Part shown: in pieces, positions 8,862 through 17,623 of the stretch | Position numbering within the stretch: position 1 is the stretch's first letter | How the letters are laid out: each line of letters starts with the position of its first letter | NCBI RefSeq assembly: GCF_026586625.1 | Contig: NZ_JAODIW010000008.1 | Span: 839,793 to 903,792, forward strand | From: Halobium salinum | Lineage (GTDB): Archaea > Halobacteriota > Halobacteria > Halobacteriales > Haloferacaceae | Length of the DNA stretch: 64,000 nt | Reading direction: 5' to 3' | Notes under the pieces: generated by a model | Told to the model about the DNA's origin: nothing | The model's database searches: none | Seen by the model: the letters and a program-made list of their open reading frames with translations, nothing else | Program-made: the position numbers and the translations under genes

Positions 8862-10715
8862 TTACGCTTCGGGTTCGGGCGCGACCGGTTCATCCTGGGC
8901 CGCCTCGAGCATCTCCTCGACGTCGTCCTCGCGGAGTTCGTTGTGGAGGAGGACGCTCACCGGCAGGGTAGGGGCGCCGCTGACGAGGTTCTCGAGGAGG
9001 ACGAGGCGCTCGCGTGCGCGCGACATTCCGACGTAGAACACGCGGCGCTCGTTGTCGGTGAGGACCGGCACGGGGCTGGTGGTCTTGGTGAACTCCTCGA
9101 CACCGTCGACCTCGATGCCCTGCTGGTCGATGGTCGCCGCCATCTGCTCGACGACCTTCTCGGTGAGGTCGGTGGCGACGAACACGTGGTCGGCCTCGCG
9201 ACCCTTCGCGGAGTGGATGGTGCCGACGCGGACGCGGTTCGGGTCCATCCCCTTGTACTGACCGCCGAAGTACGCCTTCACCGTCTTGCGCTGGAAGGAC
9301 GTGACCTTCCGCACCATGTCGCCGGCGGAGGGGCCGTCGGGCATGAACGGCGCGTGCTCTTTGACCTCGTCGGCGGGAATCTCTATCTCCGCGAGGTCGT
9401 CGGTGTCGGCGGACTCCTCGTAGTCCTCGACGAGGTCGAACAGGTCGTCGCGGTCGTTCGAGCCGAACGCGGAGTCCTGCAGCATGTCGGCGAGCCGCCG
9501 GGTCTGCAGGCCGGTGAGGGGCTCGCCGGCCTCCATCGACTCGACCGCGCGGACGTACTCCGTGAGGCGGTCGGTCCACATCCGCTGGTCGGTCATCACC
9601 GAGAACGGGATACCCTCGCCGATGAACTCGTCGATGAACTGGAACATCTGGTAGCGCGCCCGGAAGAGGAGCATCAGGTCGCCGTCGTCCTGCTGGACGG
9701 TGTAGCGGACGTTCCTGACGAGGTCGAGCATCGAGGGGTTCTGGACGGCCTCGACGGCCCCGCCCTCCTTGCGCGGCTTGAGGTCCTTCTCCTGACGCTT
9801 CTCGATGTGTCGAATCTCCTTGTTGACGACGTTGAGGATGCGCGAGGGGAGTCGGTAGGAGTTCGGGAGCACCACGTCCTCCTGGCGCTCGGCGTCGAGC
9901 AGGAGGTTCGGGTCGGCGCCCTGCCACGCGTAGACGACCTGGTCGTCGTCGCCGGCGATGAGCACCTTCTCCACGTTGGGTTTCCACTCCTCGTAGACGC
10001 GGTACTGCAGCGAGGTGATGTCCTGGAACTCGTCGATGATGAGGTAGTCGACGTTCGGCTGGAGCGAGCGCTGGGCGACGCGTTCGAGCATGTCGGCGAA
10101 GCCGACGAGGCTGTGTTCGCCCTTGTAGGCGCGCCAGCCGCGGATGGCCTCGGGGATGTCGACGCGGTCGTCGTCGGAGGGCCACGTCGGCGTGTACTTG
10201 TTCCCCTCCTGGGCGTTGGGGTCGATGTCCGGCGGGAGGCGGACCTCCTCTTCGTTCCACTGGAAGGGCACGTCGTACCAGTCGGCGACCTCGCGGTCGG
10301 TGCGCTGGAGCCACTGGCTCGTCGCGATGACCTTGTTGCCGATGGTCGTCGACCGGGCGGTTCGGCGGCCGGCGCCGCCGTACTCGTCCTCGTACTCGAT
10401 GCCGAACTCCTCACAGAACTCCTGTTTGTCGTTCTCGCCCACCACGTCGCCGCGCGAGAGGTTCAACAGTTCGTAGGCTTTCGCGTGCATCGTCGCGACG
10501 TTCCCCTGTAGGCTCCGTGGGGTCGTATCGAGGCGCTCGGCGAGGCGTTCGCGGACCTCGGCCGCCGCGGCACGGGTGTAGGAGACGACGAGGATGTCCC
10601 GCACGTCCACGTCGTCGTCGTCGAGAATCTCGTCGACCCGGTCGAGCAGGGCGGTCGTCTTCCCGCTCCCGGGACCGCCGAACAGCCGGGTGATGTGAGC
10701 ACCGGATTCGCTCAT
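8862..10715 (-). CDS. UvrD/Rep-family (superfamily 1A) DNA helicase
   Basis: The 617-residue ATPase has the ordered SF1 motifs: Walker A GPGSGKT (14-20), TMHAKAYELL (Ia region), Walker B IIDEFQD, GDDDQVVYAWQGA (III), NSYRLP (IV), GTIHSAKGREADHVF (V) and VFYVGMSRARERLVLL (VI). Such enzymes move 3' to 5' on single-stranded DNA in repair or replication restart. The start MSESGAHITR is chosen because the helicase domain begins right after it; the upstream extension is arginine-rich and non-family. The M24-like gene follows two bases downstream. Confidence 0.93.
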   Translation of the reverse strand: MSESGAHITRLFGGPGSGKTTALLDRVDEILDDDDVDVRDILVVSYTRAAAAEVRERLAERLDTTPRSLQGNVATMHAKAYELLNLSRGDVVGENDKQEFCEEFGIEYEDEYGGAGRRTARSTTIGNKVIATSQWLQRTDREVADWYDVPFQWNEEEVRLPPDIDPNAQEGNKYTPTWPSDDDRVDIPEAIRGWRAYKGEHSLVGFADMLERVAQRSLQPNVDYLIIDEFQDITSLQYRVYEEWKPNVEKVLIAGDDDQVVYAWQGADPNLLLDAERQEDVVLPNSYRLPSRILNVVNKEIRHIEKRQEKDLKPRKEGGAVEAVQNPSMLDLVRNVRYTVQQDDGDLMLLFRARYQMFQFIDEFIGEGIPFSVMTDQRMWTDRLTEYVRAVESMEAGEPLTGLQTRRLADMLQDSAFGSNDRDDLFDLVEDYEESADTDDLAEIEIPADEVKEHAPFMPDGPSAGDMVRKVTSFQRKTVKAYFGGQYKGMDPNRVRVGTIHSAKGREADHVFVATDLTEKVVEQMAATIDQQGIEVDGVEEFTKTTSPVPVLTDNERRVFYVGMSRARERLVLLENLVSGAPTLPVSVLLHNELREDDVEEMLEAAQDEPVAPEPEA

Positions 10716-10922
10716 TACACACGTTCTCGCCGGCATACCCCATAAACGGCATGACTTTCGGCTCCTGTTGTCGGCCGGCTGAAACGACCGGGTCGCGGCG
10801 ACTGTTGTCCGGTCGTCTGCAGTGGCTCCGGATCCGATGGTCGTGTCGAAAACGGGCCGAACCGGGCGGACGGGGTCCACCGCGGTCGGGAAAATCGAGC
10901 GGTCGAGTTCGGGCGGTCGAAC

Positions 10923-11099
10923 TCAGGCGGTCGGATGCCAGCCACAGACCGAGCACTCCACGGCGGCGTCGTCGTGGATGCCGCCGCAGTCGGGGCACTG
11001 TTTCTTGTTATACGACCGGTCCCATCGCTCCGGCTCGGTGGTGTGACCACGGTCGGCGAGGAACTGATCGAGAACGTCGTCGGTCGGTGCTGACGCCAT
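10923..11099 (-). CDS. HVO_0416-type zinc finger protein
   Basis: The 58-residue protein starts at MASAPTDDVLDQFLADRG and ends with two CxxC knuckles (CPDCGG and CSVCGW) that should bind one zinc ion. The sequence matches my recollection of the small haloarchaeal HVO_0416 zinc-finger family. In-frame residues upstream of this Met are not family-like. The function is unknown; small zinc ribbons of this size usually bind nucleic acid or a protein partner. It lies upstream of the helicase gene on the same strand, separated by about 200 bases. Confidence 0.85.
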   Translation of the reverse strand: MASAPTDDVLDQFLADRGHTTEPERWDRSYNKKQCPDCGGIHDDAAVECSVCGWHPTA

Positions 11100-11308
11100 A
11101 CACGTCACGGTATGGCATACCACTACTTAGTTGTGGTGGGTCGAACAGCCGGCCGGTCGGCCTAGTAATCGCGTACGCAACCGAACACGCTCCCGGTAAC
11201 CGGAGCGTACGGCAGAGAAATCCGACGCGAGCACGGGACACGGTGACGAACGCGGCAGAGGGTGACACGCATCGTCGGAGCTAAGTGGGTACACCAAAAC
11301 GAGTAAAT

Positions 11309-11662
11309 ATGGAACAGTCGAACGCGTCGGGTGACGTTCGCGGGGCCCTCTCGGAGCTCCGAGCGGGAACCACGGGCGTGACGGTCGACGGCGAGGGGCC
11401 GTACAACGTTCGTGAGCGTCGGGAGCGGGCGAACTACCACGGAGAGTACGTCGACACCGTCGTCGACCTCATCGGCGAGCGCAGTCGGCTCCGGATTCTC
11501 GCGAACGACCGCGGCGAGCGCGGGAGCGGCGAGCCGACCGCCTTCGAGGTCGACCCCGAAGGGAACCGCGTCTCGGAGGCCCGGACGGTCGGGGCCATCA
11601 CGCTCCACGCGACCATCACTTCGGACGTGACCGTACGCGACTACGTCGAGTCGCTGCGGTAG
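11309..11662 (+). CDS. Conserved-looking acidic protein, unknown function
   Basis: The 117-residue soluble protein has start MEQSNASGD, preceded by an A+T-rich stretch (gagtaaat). A positively charged helix (NVRERRERANYHGEYVDTVVDLIGE) is followed by alternating strands (RLRILAND, AITLHATITSDVTV). Composition and third-position G+C look like a real haloarchaeal gene. I do not recognise a domain. It is divergent from the zinc-finger gene and convergent with the M32 peptidase gene. Confidence 0.65.
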   Translation: MEQSNASGDVRGALSELRAGTTGVTVDGEGPYNVRERRERANYHGEYVDTVVDLIGERSRLRILANDRGERGSGEPTAFEVDPEGNRVSEARTVGAITLHATITSDVTVRDYVESLR

Positions 11663-11686
11663 CCCGCCACCGCCCGGAAGCTGCGT

Positions 11687-13198
11687 TTACAGCCCGTACA
11701 ACGCCCCGAACTTCTCGTCGACGTAATCGAGGAAGTAGTCGGCCGTGAGCGGTTCGCCCGTCGCCACCTCGACGAGCTCGTCGGTCCGGTAGCGCTGGCC
11801 GTGGCGGTGGACGTGTTCGGTCATCCACTCCGCGATGGGTTCGTACTCCCCCTCCCGGACGAGTCCGTCCACGTCCAGGTCCTCCCTGACTGCGGCGTCG
11901 AGCTGGGCGGCGAGCACGCTGCCGACCGTGTAGTTCTGGAAGCTCGCGAAGCCGGTCGACCAGTGGATGTCCTGCAGACATCCTTCGGCGTCGGTGTCGG
12001 GGACGACGCCGAGGTACTCCTCCATCTTCCCGTTCCACAGCTCGGGGATGTCGTCGGCGTCGACCTCGCCGGCGACGAACGCGCTGTCGATTTCGGTCCG
12101 GAGGATGATGTGGAGGTGGTAGGTGAGCTCGTCCGCTTCGACGCGAATCAGGTTCTCGGGGTAGATGCGGTTCACCGCGGCGTACGCCTCGTCGACGGTG
12201 ACGTCGTCGACGCCGTCGAGATGCTCTTTGAGCGTCGGCAGGAACCGTTCCCAGAAGGGTCGCGAGCGACCCACGTGGTTCTCCCAAAATCGGGACTGTG
12301 ACTCGTGGATGCGCCCCACCGACTGCCCCAGCGGGCTCCCGTAGTGCTCCTGAGGGAGCCCGAGCTGGTAGCTCGCGTGGCCGAACTCGTGTATCGTCGC
12401 CGTCAGCGCGTCGAGCGGGTCGTCGGGCGTGAACCGCGTCGTCACGCGCGCGTCGAACTGGTTGCCAGCCATGAACGGGTGGGGCGCGGTGTCGAGCCGA
12501 CCTCTGGAGCGGTCGTAGCCGAGTTCGTCGAGCGCCGCCTCACAGAGCGCGCGCTGGTCGGCCTCGGGGAACTCCCCCGCGAACGGTCGCGGGAGGTCGT
12601 CGCCTCGAGCCTCGATGTCGGCGATGAGCGGCACCAGCTTCTCGCGCAGGCGCTCGAACACGCGTTCGACCGTCGACAGCGGCAGGTCGGGGTCGGTCCC
12701 CTCGTACATCACCTCGTAGGGCGCCTTCCCGGGGTCGATGTGCTCGGCGCGCTCGACGTGGAGTTCGCGTAGCTCCTCCAGCGTGGGCGCGAACGACGCG
12801 AAGTCGTCCTCGGCCTTCGCGTCCTGCCACGTGCGCTGAGAGGCTGTCTGGGCCTCGGTCAGCTCCTCGACCAGCTCGCTCGGCACGTCGACCGCGTGGT
12901 CATACTCCCGTCGAATCTCCCGGACGACCGCCGTCCGCTCGTCGTCCAACTCGCTCGACTCGAGCGTCGAGAGGAGTTCGCCCGTGCGCTCGTCCGTCAG
13001 GTGGTCGTGCCGCGAGGCGAAGAGCGCCGAGAGCTGTTTCCCGCGGGCGGGCGAGCCGCCCTCGGGCATCATCGTCTGCTGGTCCCAACTCAACACCAGC
13101 GCACCCTGCGCGAGGTTCGACACGCGCGCGAAGCGGTCGGTGAGCTCGTCGTAGGCGGCGTCCGGCTCCGGAGCGGATTCAGATGAATCGATTGACAC
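11687..13198 (-). CDS. Metallocarboxypeptidase, peptidase family M32 (Taq type)
   Basis: The 503-residue cytoplasmic enzyme removes C-terminal amino acids. It has the family length and the zinc motif HEFGH (His270, Glu271, His274), followed by the family landmarks GLPQEHYGSPLGQSVGRIHESQSRFWEN (seen in two parts) and the late IHWSTGFASFQNYTVGS region. The N-terminus carries the helical ESFQQTM-like pattern (VLSWDQQTMMPEGG). It is a single-gene unit convergent with the preceding small gene. Confidence 0.95.
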   Translation of the reverse strand: MSIDSSESAPEPDAAYDELTDRFARVSNLAQGALVLSWDQQTMMPEGGSPARGKQLSALFASRHDHLTDERTGELLSTLESSELDDERTAVVREIRREYDHAVDVPSELVEELTEAQTASQRTWQDAKAEDDFASFAPTLEELRELHVERAEHIDPGKAPYEVMYEGTDPDLPLSTVERVFERLREKLVPLIADIEARGDDLPRPFAGEFPEADQRALCEAALDELGYDRSRGRLDTAPHPFMAGNQFDARVTTRFTPDDPLDALTATIHEFGHASYQLGLPQEHYGSPLGQSVGRIHESQSRFWENHVGRSRPFWERFLPTLKEHLDGVDDVTVDEAYAAVNRIYPENLIRVEADELTYHLHIILRTEIDSAFVAGEVDADDIPELWNGKMEEYLGVVPDTDAEGCLQDIHWSTGFASFQNYTVGSVLAAQLDAAVREDLDVDGLVREGEYEPIAEWMTEHVHRHGQRYRTDELVEVATGEPLTADYFLDYVDEKFGALYGL

Positions 13199-13290
13199 GA
13201 AACCATCTGAGCGCCGAGGCCCTATGAAATCGGGTGTTCACCGCGCCGAACTCACCTGTCTGATTAAATTCATCTGATAATCGACAGAAC

Positions 13291-13307
13291 CCTTAAGTTA
13301 AATTTTT
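13291..13307 (+). promoter_or_regulatory. A+T-rich promoter of the 43-residue membrane peptide gene
   Basis: The stretch ccttaagttaaattttt is the most TATA-like sequence in this spacer. It predicts a transcription start at about 13323-13330, only 8-15 bases before the ATG of the small gene at 13338. Confidence 0.5.
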
Positions 13308-13337
13308 CGACAATCGGTGGCACGGAATGAATGCACT

Positions 13338-13469
13338 ATGGCACAGAAGATGTCCGAGTTCCTCCGGGAGCACCCGAAGTTCATGGGCGCACTATTCACG
13401 AGTATCATGCTGCTGTCGCAGGCGGGGGCGGTCGCGGCGAACAACTCGGTTACGATTGGCGGGCCGTAA
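13338..13469 (+). CDS. DUF7503-like 43-residue membrane peptide
   Basis: The peptide reads MAQKMSEFLREHPKFMG, then a hydrophobic helix of about 18 residues (ALFTSIMLLSQAGAVAA) and a short polar tail ending in GGP. This matches my recollection of the haloarchaeal DUF7503 pattern: a charged EHPK segment, one membrane helix or signal-like segment, and a conserved glycine-proline end. It could be membrane anchored or processed after AVAA. The last 20 bases overlap the end of the CHAT gene on the other strand. An out-of-frame ATG 11 bases upstream is not expected to be used. Confidence 0.75.
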   Translation: MAQKMSEFLREHPKFMGALFTSIMLLSQAGAVAANNSVTIGGP

Positions 13470-15642
13470 GCAAAGAGTCAATATCCAGTTCGTCAGACCA
13501 GTAGAGCGAATTCTCGTATCGAACCGGAGTGAGTTCTAACTGGAAGAACTCTCGCAGTTCATCAAAACCCAAGGAGAACGGGCCTGCACTCCCTAAGTAA
13601 TACTGAGAGACATCATCGAGCAACGGGCTCGAGATTGCGCCCAGACCGCGTGTTTCGGAGGGGTAGTAGTCGATACCCACCGTCACCGACTCGTCGTCCG
13701 AAACGGACTCAATTCTGGTGAGTACTGGCGCACCACTGTCGGGGTGGCACAGTGTCATTCCACCGCTTCCGAGAATCGTGTACCGGTACGCCGTCATCAG
13801 TTGGTCTCTGATAATCGACAACGAGGACCGGAGGGTGAACCCGCAGTTCAGCAGGCGTGCGATGGTCCGCCCGAACTCCGTCGCCAGCGTGTTCTCGACC
13901 TCCGCGAGCGTCACCACGCCGGCGTAGCTCCCGCGGTCGATGAGCGCCTGCCCCTGCTCGTAGGACCGACAGGCGTTCAGCAGGAACGCGTCGGCGCCGG
14001 CCTCGAACTCGGTCGCGGTCACGTCGAGGTGGCCGTCAGAACACTGCATCCCGCGCTCGTCGACGTGGCCGATGTAGTGCAGGAAGTCGGTGTCGGTCTC
14101 GAGCACCTGCACGAGTTGGTCGCGGGTGAGGTCGTAGTGGGCCTCGATGTCGAAGGTCAGCAGGTCCCGGAGTCCGTAGAGGTCGGCCACCACGTCCTCC
14201 TCGCGCATCTGCTCGTCGTTGCAGACGACGGTGACGCCGATGCTACTGCGCTGTTTGGGCTCCCGCTCGATTCGCCGACGGTAGGACTGCGCCGTCGCCT
14301 TGTTCGCGCCGAGCGGGTAGCCGTCGCCGACCCAGGCGTGCTCGACGGTGTCGGTCGGGTCCGGGCTGACGATGTTCGAGTGCGTCTCCTCCGAGGAACT
14401 GTCCGCACCGCGGACCAACCCGCTCGTCCCGGCGCTCCGGAAGAAGTCGGTTACCGCCTGGGGTTCGGCGGCGGCCGCCTCCGGCGCCTCGTGGCGGGGA
14501 CACCGGACGAGCGAGAGGTCGTTGGCGACGAACGGGAGCATCTCGACGTTCTCCGCGGTCGGGTCGATGTCGGTCGTCAGACTCCAGTTCGGGAGGTGCG
14601 CTTCGAGCTCCGCGAACGGCACGTCGAGGTACGCCCGCAGGCGGGCCGAGAAGGGGAGGTCGTACAGCCGACCGAAGTCGAGGTCGACCGACGACTCGAC
14701 CGGCCCCCGCTCGTGGAGGTCGACCGGGTACAACCCCTCCGTGCGCGTCAGACAGTCGAGGAAGAACGTCTGTCTGAGCGTCCGCGCCACGCCGCGTTCG
14801 AGCGGCGACGGTTCCCTCATCGCGTCGACCGACCCCGGCGCGGGGACCGACAGCGAGTGGCTCCACCCGTCTCCGGCCAACCGCGGCGTCTCGCCCGGCA
14901 CCACGTCGGCCCCGAGGTAGTACGCGAGCGGCGCGACGGCGAACACGGCGCGTCGCTCGGGCGGGACGACGACCGAGACGCTCGTCTGTGGGCGCTCGAG
15001 GAACGACGGCGCCGAGAACGTCTCGCCGAGTTCGAACAGCGGCGGGTGGCCTCGGAGCGTCGGGAACGACCGCTCGGGCGACGCCGTGGTCAGCGCCGAC
15101 CCCAGCGTCGACACCGCCCGCATCAGCGTCTCCGGGTCGCCGGTCGTCGTCACCGTCCCGGCCGGGCGCTCGTGGAACGACCGGACGCCGACCCGAACCG
15201 TGGTCGTCTCGCCGAAGTCGAGGACGGTGTCGGTCCCCGCGGAGCGGACCGCGAGCGACCCCTCGCCGGCCACGTACAGCTTCACGGGCGCCGTGGTCAC
15301 CTCCACGTCGTACTCGCCGGCCGGGAGCGACACCGCCTCGCGGTTGTCGGAGCGGGCGACGGGGACGCCCGTCGCGTCACGGACGATGGTCGCGGCGATC
15401 TTCGGAAGCGTGAGCGTCCGGGTCTCGACGGCGAAGGCGACGTCCACCGGGAACCGAAGCGCGTCCCCGTCCGTGGGTCGCGGCCTCGCCGTCGCGTCGG
15501 CGAACAGGTCGAAGCGCGCGTTCTCGATGTCGTCGACGATTCGGACGCCGGTCCGCCCCTCGCGTCGGTCCGGAGCCGGTCCACCGGCCGGAGCGTCGGG
15601 CACGGCCTCGAACGGGAGGTAGCGCAACGGCGCCCGGCTCAT
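13450..15642 (-). CDS. CHAT-domain (caspase-like) cysteine protease
   Basis: The 730-residue protein has a C-terminal CHAT domain. The catalytic histidine is His526 (HYIGHVDERG) and the catalytic cysteine Cys558 (LLNACRSYEQG), with the usual following GSYAGVVTLAEVENTLATEF segment; both are intact, so it is likely active. The first 350 residues look like beta-rich unknown domains and there is no TPR. The ATG overlaps the TGA of the upstream DUF7504-like gene by four bases (ATGA), indicating translational coupling. CHAT proteases act in defence and programmed-death circuits in several bacteria; the role here is unknown. Confidence 0.85.
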   Translation of the reverse strand: MSRAPLRYLPFEAVPDAPAGGPAPDRREGRTGVRIVDDIENARFDLFADATARPRPTDGDALRFPVDVAFAVETRTLTLPKIAATIVRDATGVPVARSDNREAVSLPAGEYDVEVTTAPVKLYVAGEGSLAVRSAGTDTVLDFGETTTVRVGVRSFHERPAGTVTTTGDPETLMRAVSTLGSALTTASPERSFPTLRGHPPLFELGETFSAPSFLERPQTSVSVVVPPERRAVFAVAPLAYYLGADVVPGETPRLAGDGWSHSLSVPAPGSVDAMREPSPLERGVARTLRQTFFLDCLTRTEGLYPVDLHERGPVESSVDLDFGRLYDLPFSARLRAYLDVPFAELEAHLPNWSLTTDIDPTAENVEMLPFVANDLSLVRCPRHEAPEAAAAEPQAVTDFFRSAGTSGLVRGADSSSEETHSNIVSPDPTDTVEHAWVGDGYPLGANKATAQSYRRRIEREPKQRSSIGVTVVCNDEQMREEDVVADLYGLRDLLTFDIEAHYDLTRDQLVQVLETDTDFLHYIGHVDERGMQCSDGHLDVTATEFEAGADAFLLNACRSYEQGQALIDRGSYAGVVTLAEVENTLATEFGRTIARLLNCGFTLRSSLSIIRDQLMTAYRYTILGSGGMTLCHPDSGAPVLTRIESVSDDESVTVGIDYYPSETRGLGAISSPLLDDVSQYYLGSAGPFSLGFDELREFFQLELTPVRYENSLYWSDELDIDSLLTARQS

Positions 15643-16499
15643 ATCCGCACCCACTCCGTCGCCCCGTGCTCCGGGAGGTGCCACCGCTGCTCGGGGCCGA
15701 GAGTCGCCCGGCGACGGAGTTCGATTCGAGCGTCGAACAGGGGGGCGACCGTCGCCACCCGCTCGTCGTCGTCCGGGACCGGACAGTGGACGTGACCGAG
15801 GCCGCGGACGCCGCGGACGGTCGCCGTCAGGAGTCGGAGAAACCGAATCGTCCCGGTCGCCTCGCTCGTCCCGACCCCGTCTGACTCGTCGACCGCGCCG
15901 GTCGTGTCCGTCATGTCGACGCCACCGGGGCCCCCAAACGGGGCGAACGACCCGAGCGAGTCGACACAGAGGCGGAGTTCCCCGCGCGTCAGGCCGGCGT
16001 GGTCGACCGCGGCGAGTTCGTCGAACACCGCCTCCGACAGCGACCGGAGGGGAGCGGTCGAACCGGCCTCGCCGGTCCGCTCGCCGTCGGTCCCGGAGCG
16101 CCGGACCGTCGACTCGGAGTCCGTGTCGCCGGCGGTGGACCGACCGCCCGTCGTCTCCGTCTTCCCCGTCTTCCCCGTCGTCTCCGTCTTCCCCCTCGCC
16201 TCCGCCTTTCCCGTCGCTCGCCGGAGGTCCTCGGAGTCGCGTCGGTCGACGACCCGGACCGCCTCGCCGTCCGGAGCGACGCCCGCCGGGAGATGCGTCT
16301 CGACCGCCTCGGCATCGGGCGCGGTGAGGATGACCACGCGCGTTCGGGCCTGCAGCGGGTCGCCGAGGAGTCGGCGAGTGGCCTCCGCGCGGGCGCGGGC
16401 GTCCACGTCACCGGTGACGAGGAGGACACAGCCGTCGCGCTTCAGTCGGCGCAGACGGGCGGCGAGCGCGGCCCCCTCGTCGCCTCCGGACACACCCAT
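15639..16499 (-). CDS. DUF7504-like protein coupled to the CHAT protease
   Basis: The 286-residue protein has a RecA-like beginning: a strand (CVLLVTGDV), a charged helix and a second strand (RVVILTAPDA), but no Walker A lysine. A low-complexity linker (GKTETTGKTGKTETTG) follows, then a C-terminal part with VDSLGSFAPF and FLRLLTATVRGVRGLGHVHCPV. This resembles haloarchaeal DUF7504/HTR-like proteins, from memory. The start is the eighth codon of the open frame because BRE (cgaaa) and TATA (gtttaat) elements at 16526-16538 predict transcription from about 16502; the earlier ATG at 16520 would lie upstream of it. Confidence 0.65.
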   Translation of the reverse strand: MGVSGGDEGAALAARLRRLKRDGCVLLVTGDVDARARAEATRRLLGDPLQARTRVVILTAPDAEAVETHLPAGVAPDGEAVRVVDRRDSEDLRRATGKAEARGKTETTGKTGKTETTGGRSTAGDTDSESTVRRSGTDGERTGEAGSTAPLRSLSEAVFDELAAVDHAGLTRGELRLCVDSLGSFAPFGGPGGVDMTDTTGAVDESDGVGTSEATGTIRFLRLLTATVRGVRGLGHVHCPVPDDDERVATVAPLFDARIELRRRATLGPEQRWHLPEHGATEWVRI

Positions 16500-16525
16500 C
16501 TCCCGCATCATACCTCCCATCGCGG

Positions 16526-16538
16526 ATTAAACGTTTCG
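16526..16538 (-). promoter_or_regulatory. BRE/TATA promoter of the DUF7504-CHAT operon
   Basis: On the minus strand cgaaac is followed directly by gtttaat. The spacing predicts a leaderless transcript beginning at the ATG at 16499. Confidence 0.55.
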
Positions 16539-16666
16539 TGCGGGGTGACGGGCCGACGGTGGAGGGCCAGACGAACGCCGACGACGCGTCGGTCGACCGC
16601 TGACCGGGCGGCGGCGGCGCGACAGGGACCGAACCCCTAAAGGCGGGTGCGTCCGTCGGTCGGGTA

Positions 16667-17623
16667 ATGACCACGCTCGGAAGCGCGAGCGCGGCCCCCG
16701 GCGAGGTCGACTTCGGCCGGCTGGAGGTGGGCGAGTCCAGGGACGGGAGCGCCGTCGGCCTGCCGGTCGCCGTCGTCAACGGGGCGCGCGACGGGAAGAC
16801 GCTCTACGTGCAGGCCGCGAGCGACGGCGACGAACTCAACGGCGTCGGCGTCGTCAACCGTGTCGTCCCCCAGCTCGACCCCGCGGAGATATCCGGCACG
16901 GTGCTCGTCGTCGGCATCGTCAACTACCACGCCTTCCAGGTCGCGGAACACCGCAACCCCATCGACGACACGAAGATGAACCGGGCGTACCCCGGCGACG
17001 CGAGCGGCACCTCGAGCGAGCGCATCGCCCACGCCACCTTCGAGGCCGCGACCCGCGCCGACCTGATTCTCGACCTCCACCAGGGTTCTACCTCTCGAAT
17101 GATCGACGAGGTCCGCGTGCGCTGTGGCACCCGCCACCGCCTCCACCGGGAGTGTCTCGAACTCGCCAAGACGTTCGGCTGCGGCTACGTCCTCGACCAG
17201 AAGGGGCCCGACGGCCAACTCGCCCGCGCCGGCCCCGACGAGGGGATTCCGACGGTCGACCCCGAACTCGGCGGCGCCGTCGGCTGGGACCGGGAGAGCA
17301 TCCGGAAGGGCGTCGACGGCGTCTTCAACGTCCTTCGAGGGTACGGCTTCCTCGACGGCGGGGTCGACGCCGAACCCCAGACCCGCGCCACCGGATTCGA
17401 CCAGTACGGCGCGCCGCGCGGCGGCGTCGTCCGTTTCGAGAAGGAACTCGGCGACGAGGTCCGCGCGGGCGACACCCTCTATCGCATCACCGACGTGTTC
17501 GGCACGACGAAGGCGCGCGTCACCGCCGACAACGACGGCCTCTTCTGGCGCGAGCGGCGCCTCCCGCAGGTCGCCACCGGCGAGTACGTCTGCTCGGTCG
17601 GCACCGGCATCGACACGTACTGA
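16667..17623 (+). CDS. Succinylglutamate desuccinylase/aspartoacylase-family zinc hydrolase
   Basis: The 318-residue protein shows the family order: a strand leading to SDGDELNG (52-59), MNRAYPG (104-110), LDLHQG (136-141) and a C-terminal beta domain. Family enzymes hydrolyse N-acyl amino acids with zinc held by His, Glu and His. Here Glu56 and His138 are present but the first histidine is Asp53. It may be a variant ligand set. The start is preceded by ggtcgggta with little leader. The natural substrate is unknown. Confidence 0.8.
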   Translation: MTTLGSASAAPGEVDFGRLEVGESRDGSAVGLPVAVVNGARDGKTLYVQAASDGDELNGVGVVNRVVPQLDPAEISGTVLVVGIVNYHAFQVAEHRNPIDDTKMNRAYPGDASGTSSERIAHATFEAATRADLILDLHQGSTSRMIDEVRVRCGTRHRLHRECLELAKTFGCGYVLDQKGPDGQLARAGPDEGIPTVDPELGGAVGWDRESIRKGVDGVFNVLRGYGFLDGGVDAEPQTRATGFDQYGAPRGGVVRFEKELGDEVRAGDTLYRITDVFGTTKARVTADNDGLFWRERRLPQVATGEYVCSVGTGIDTY

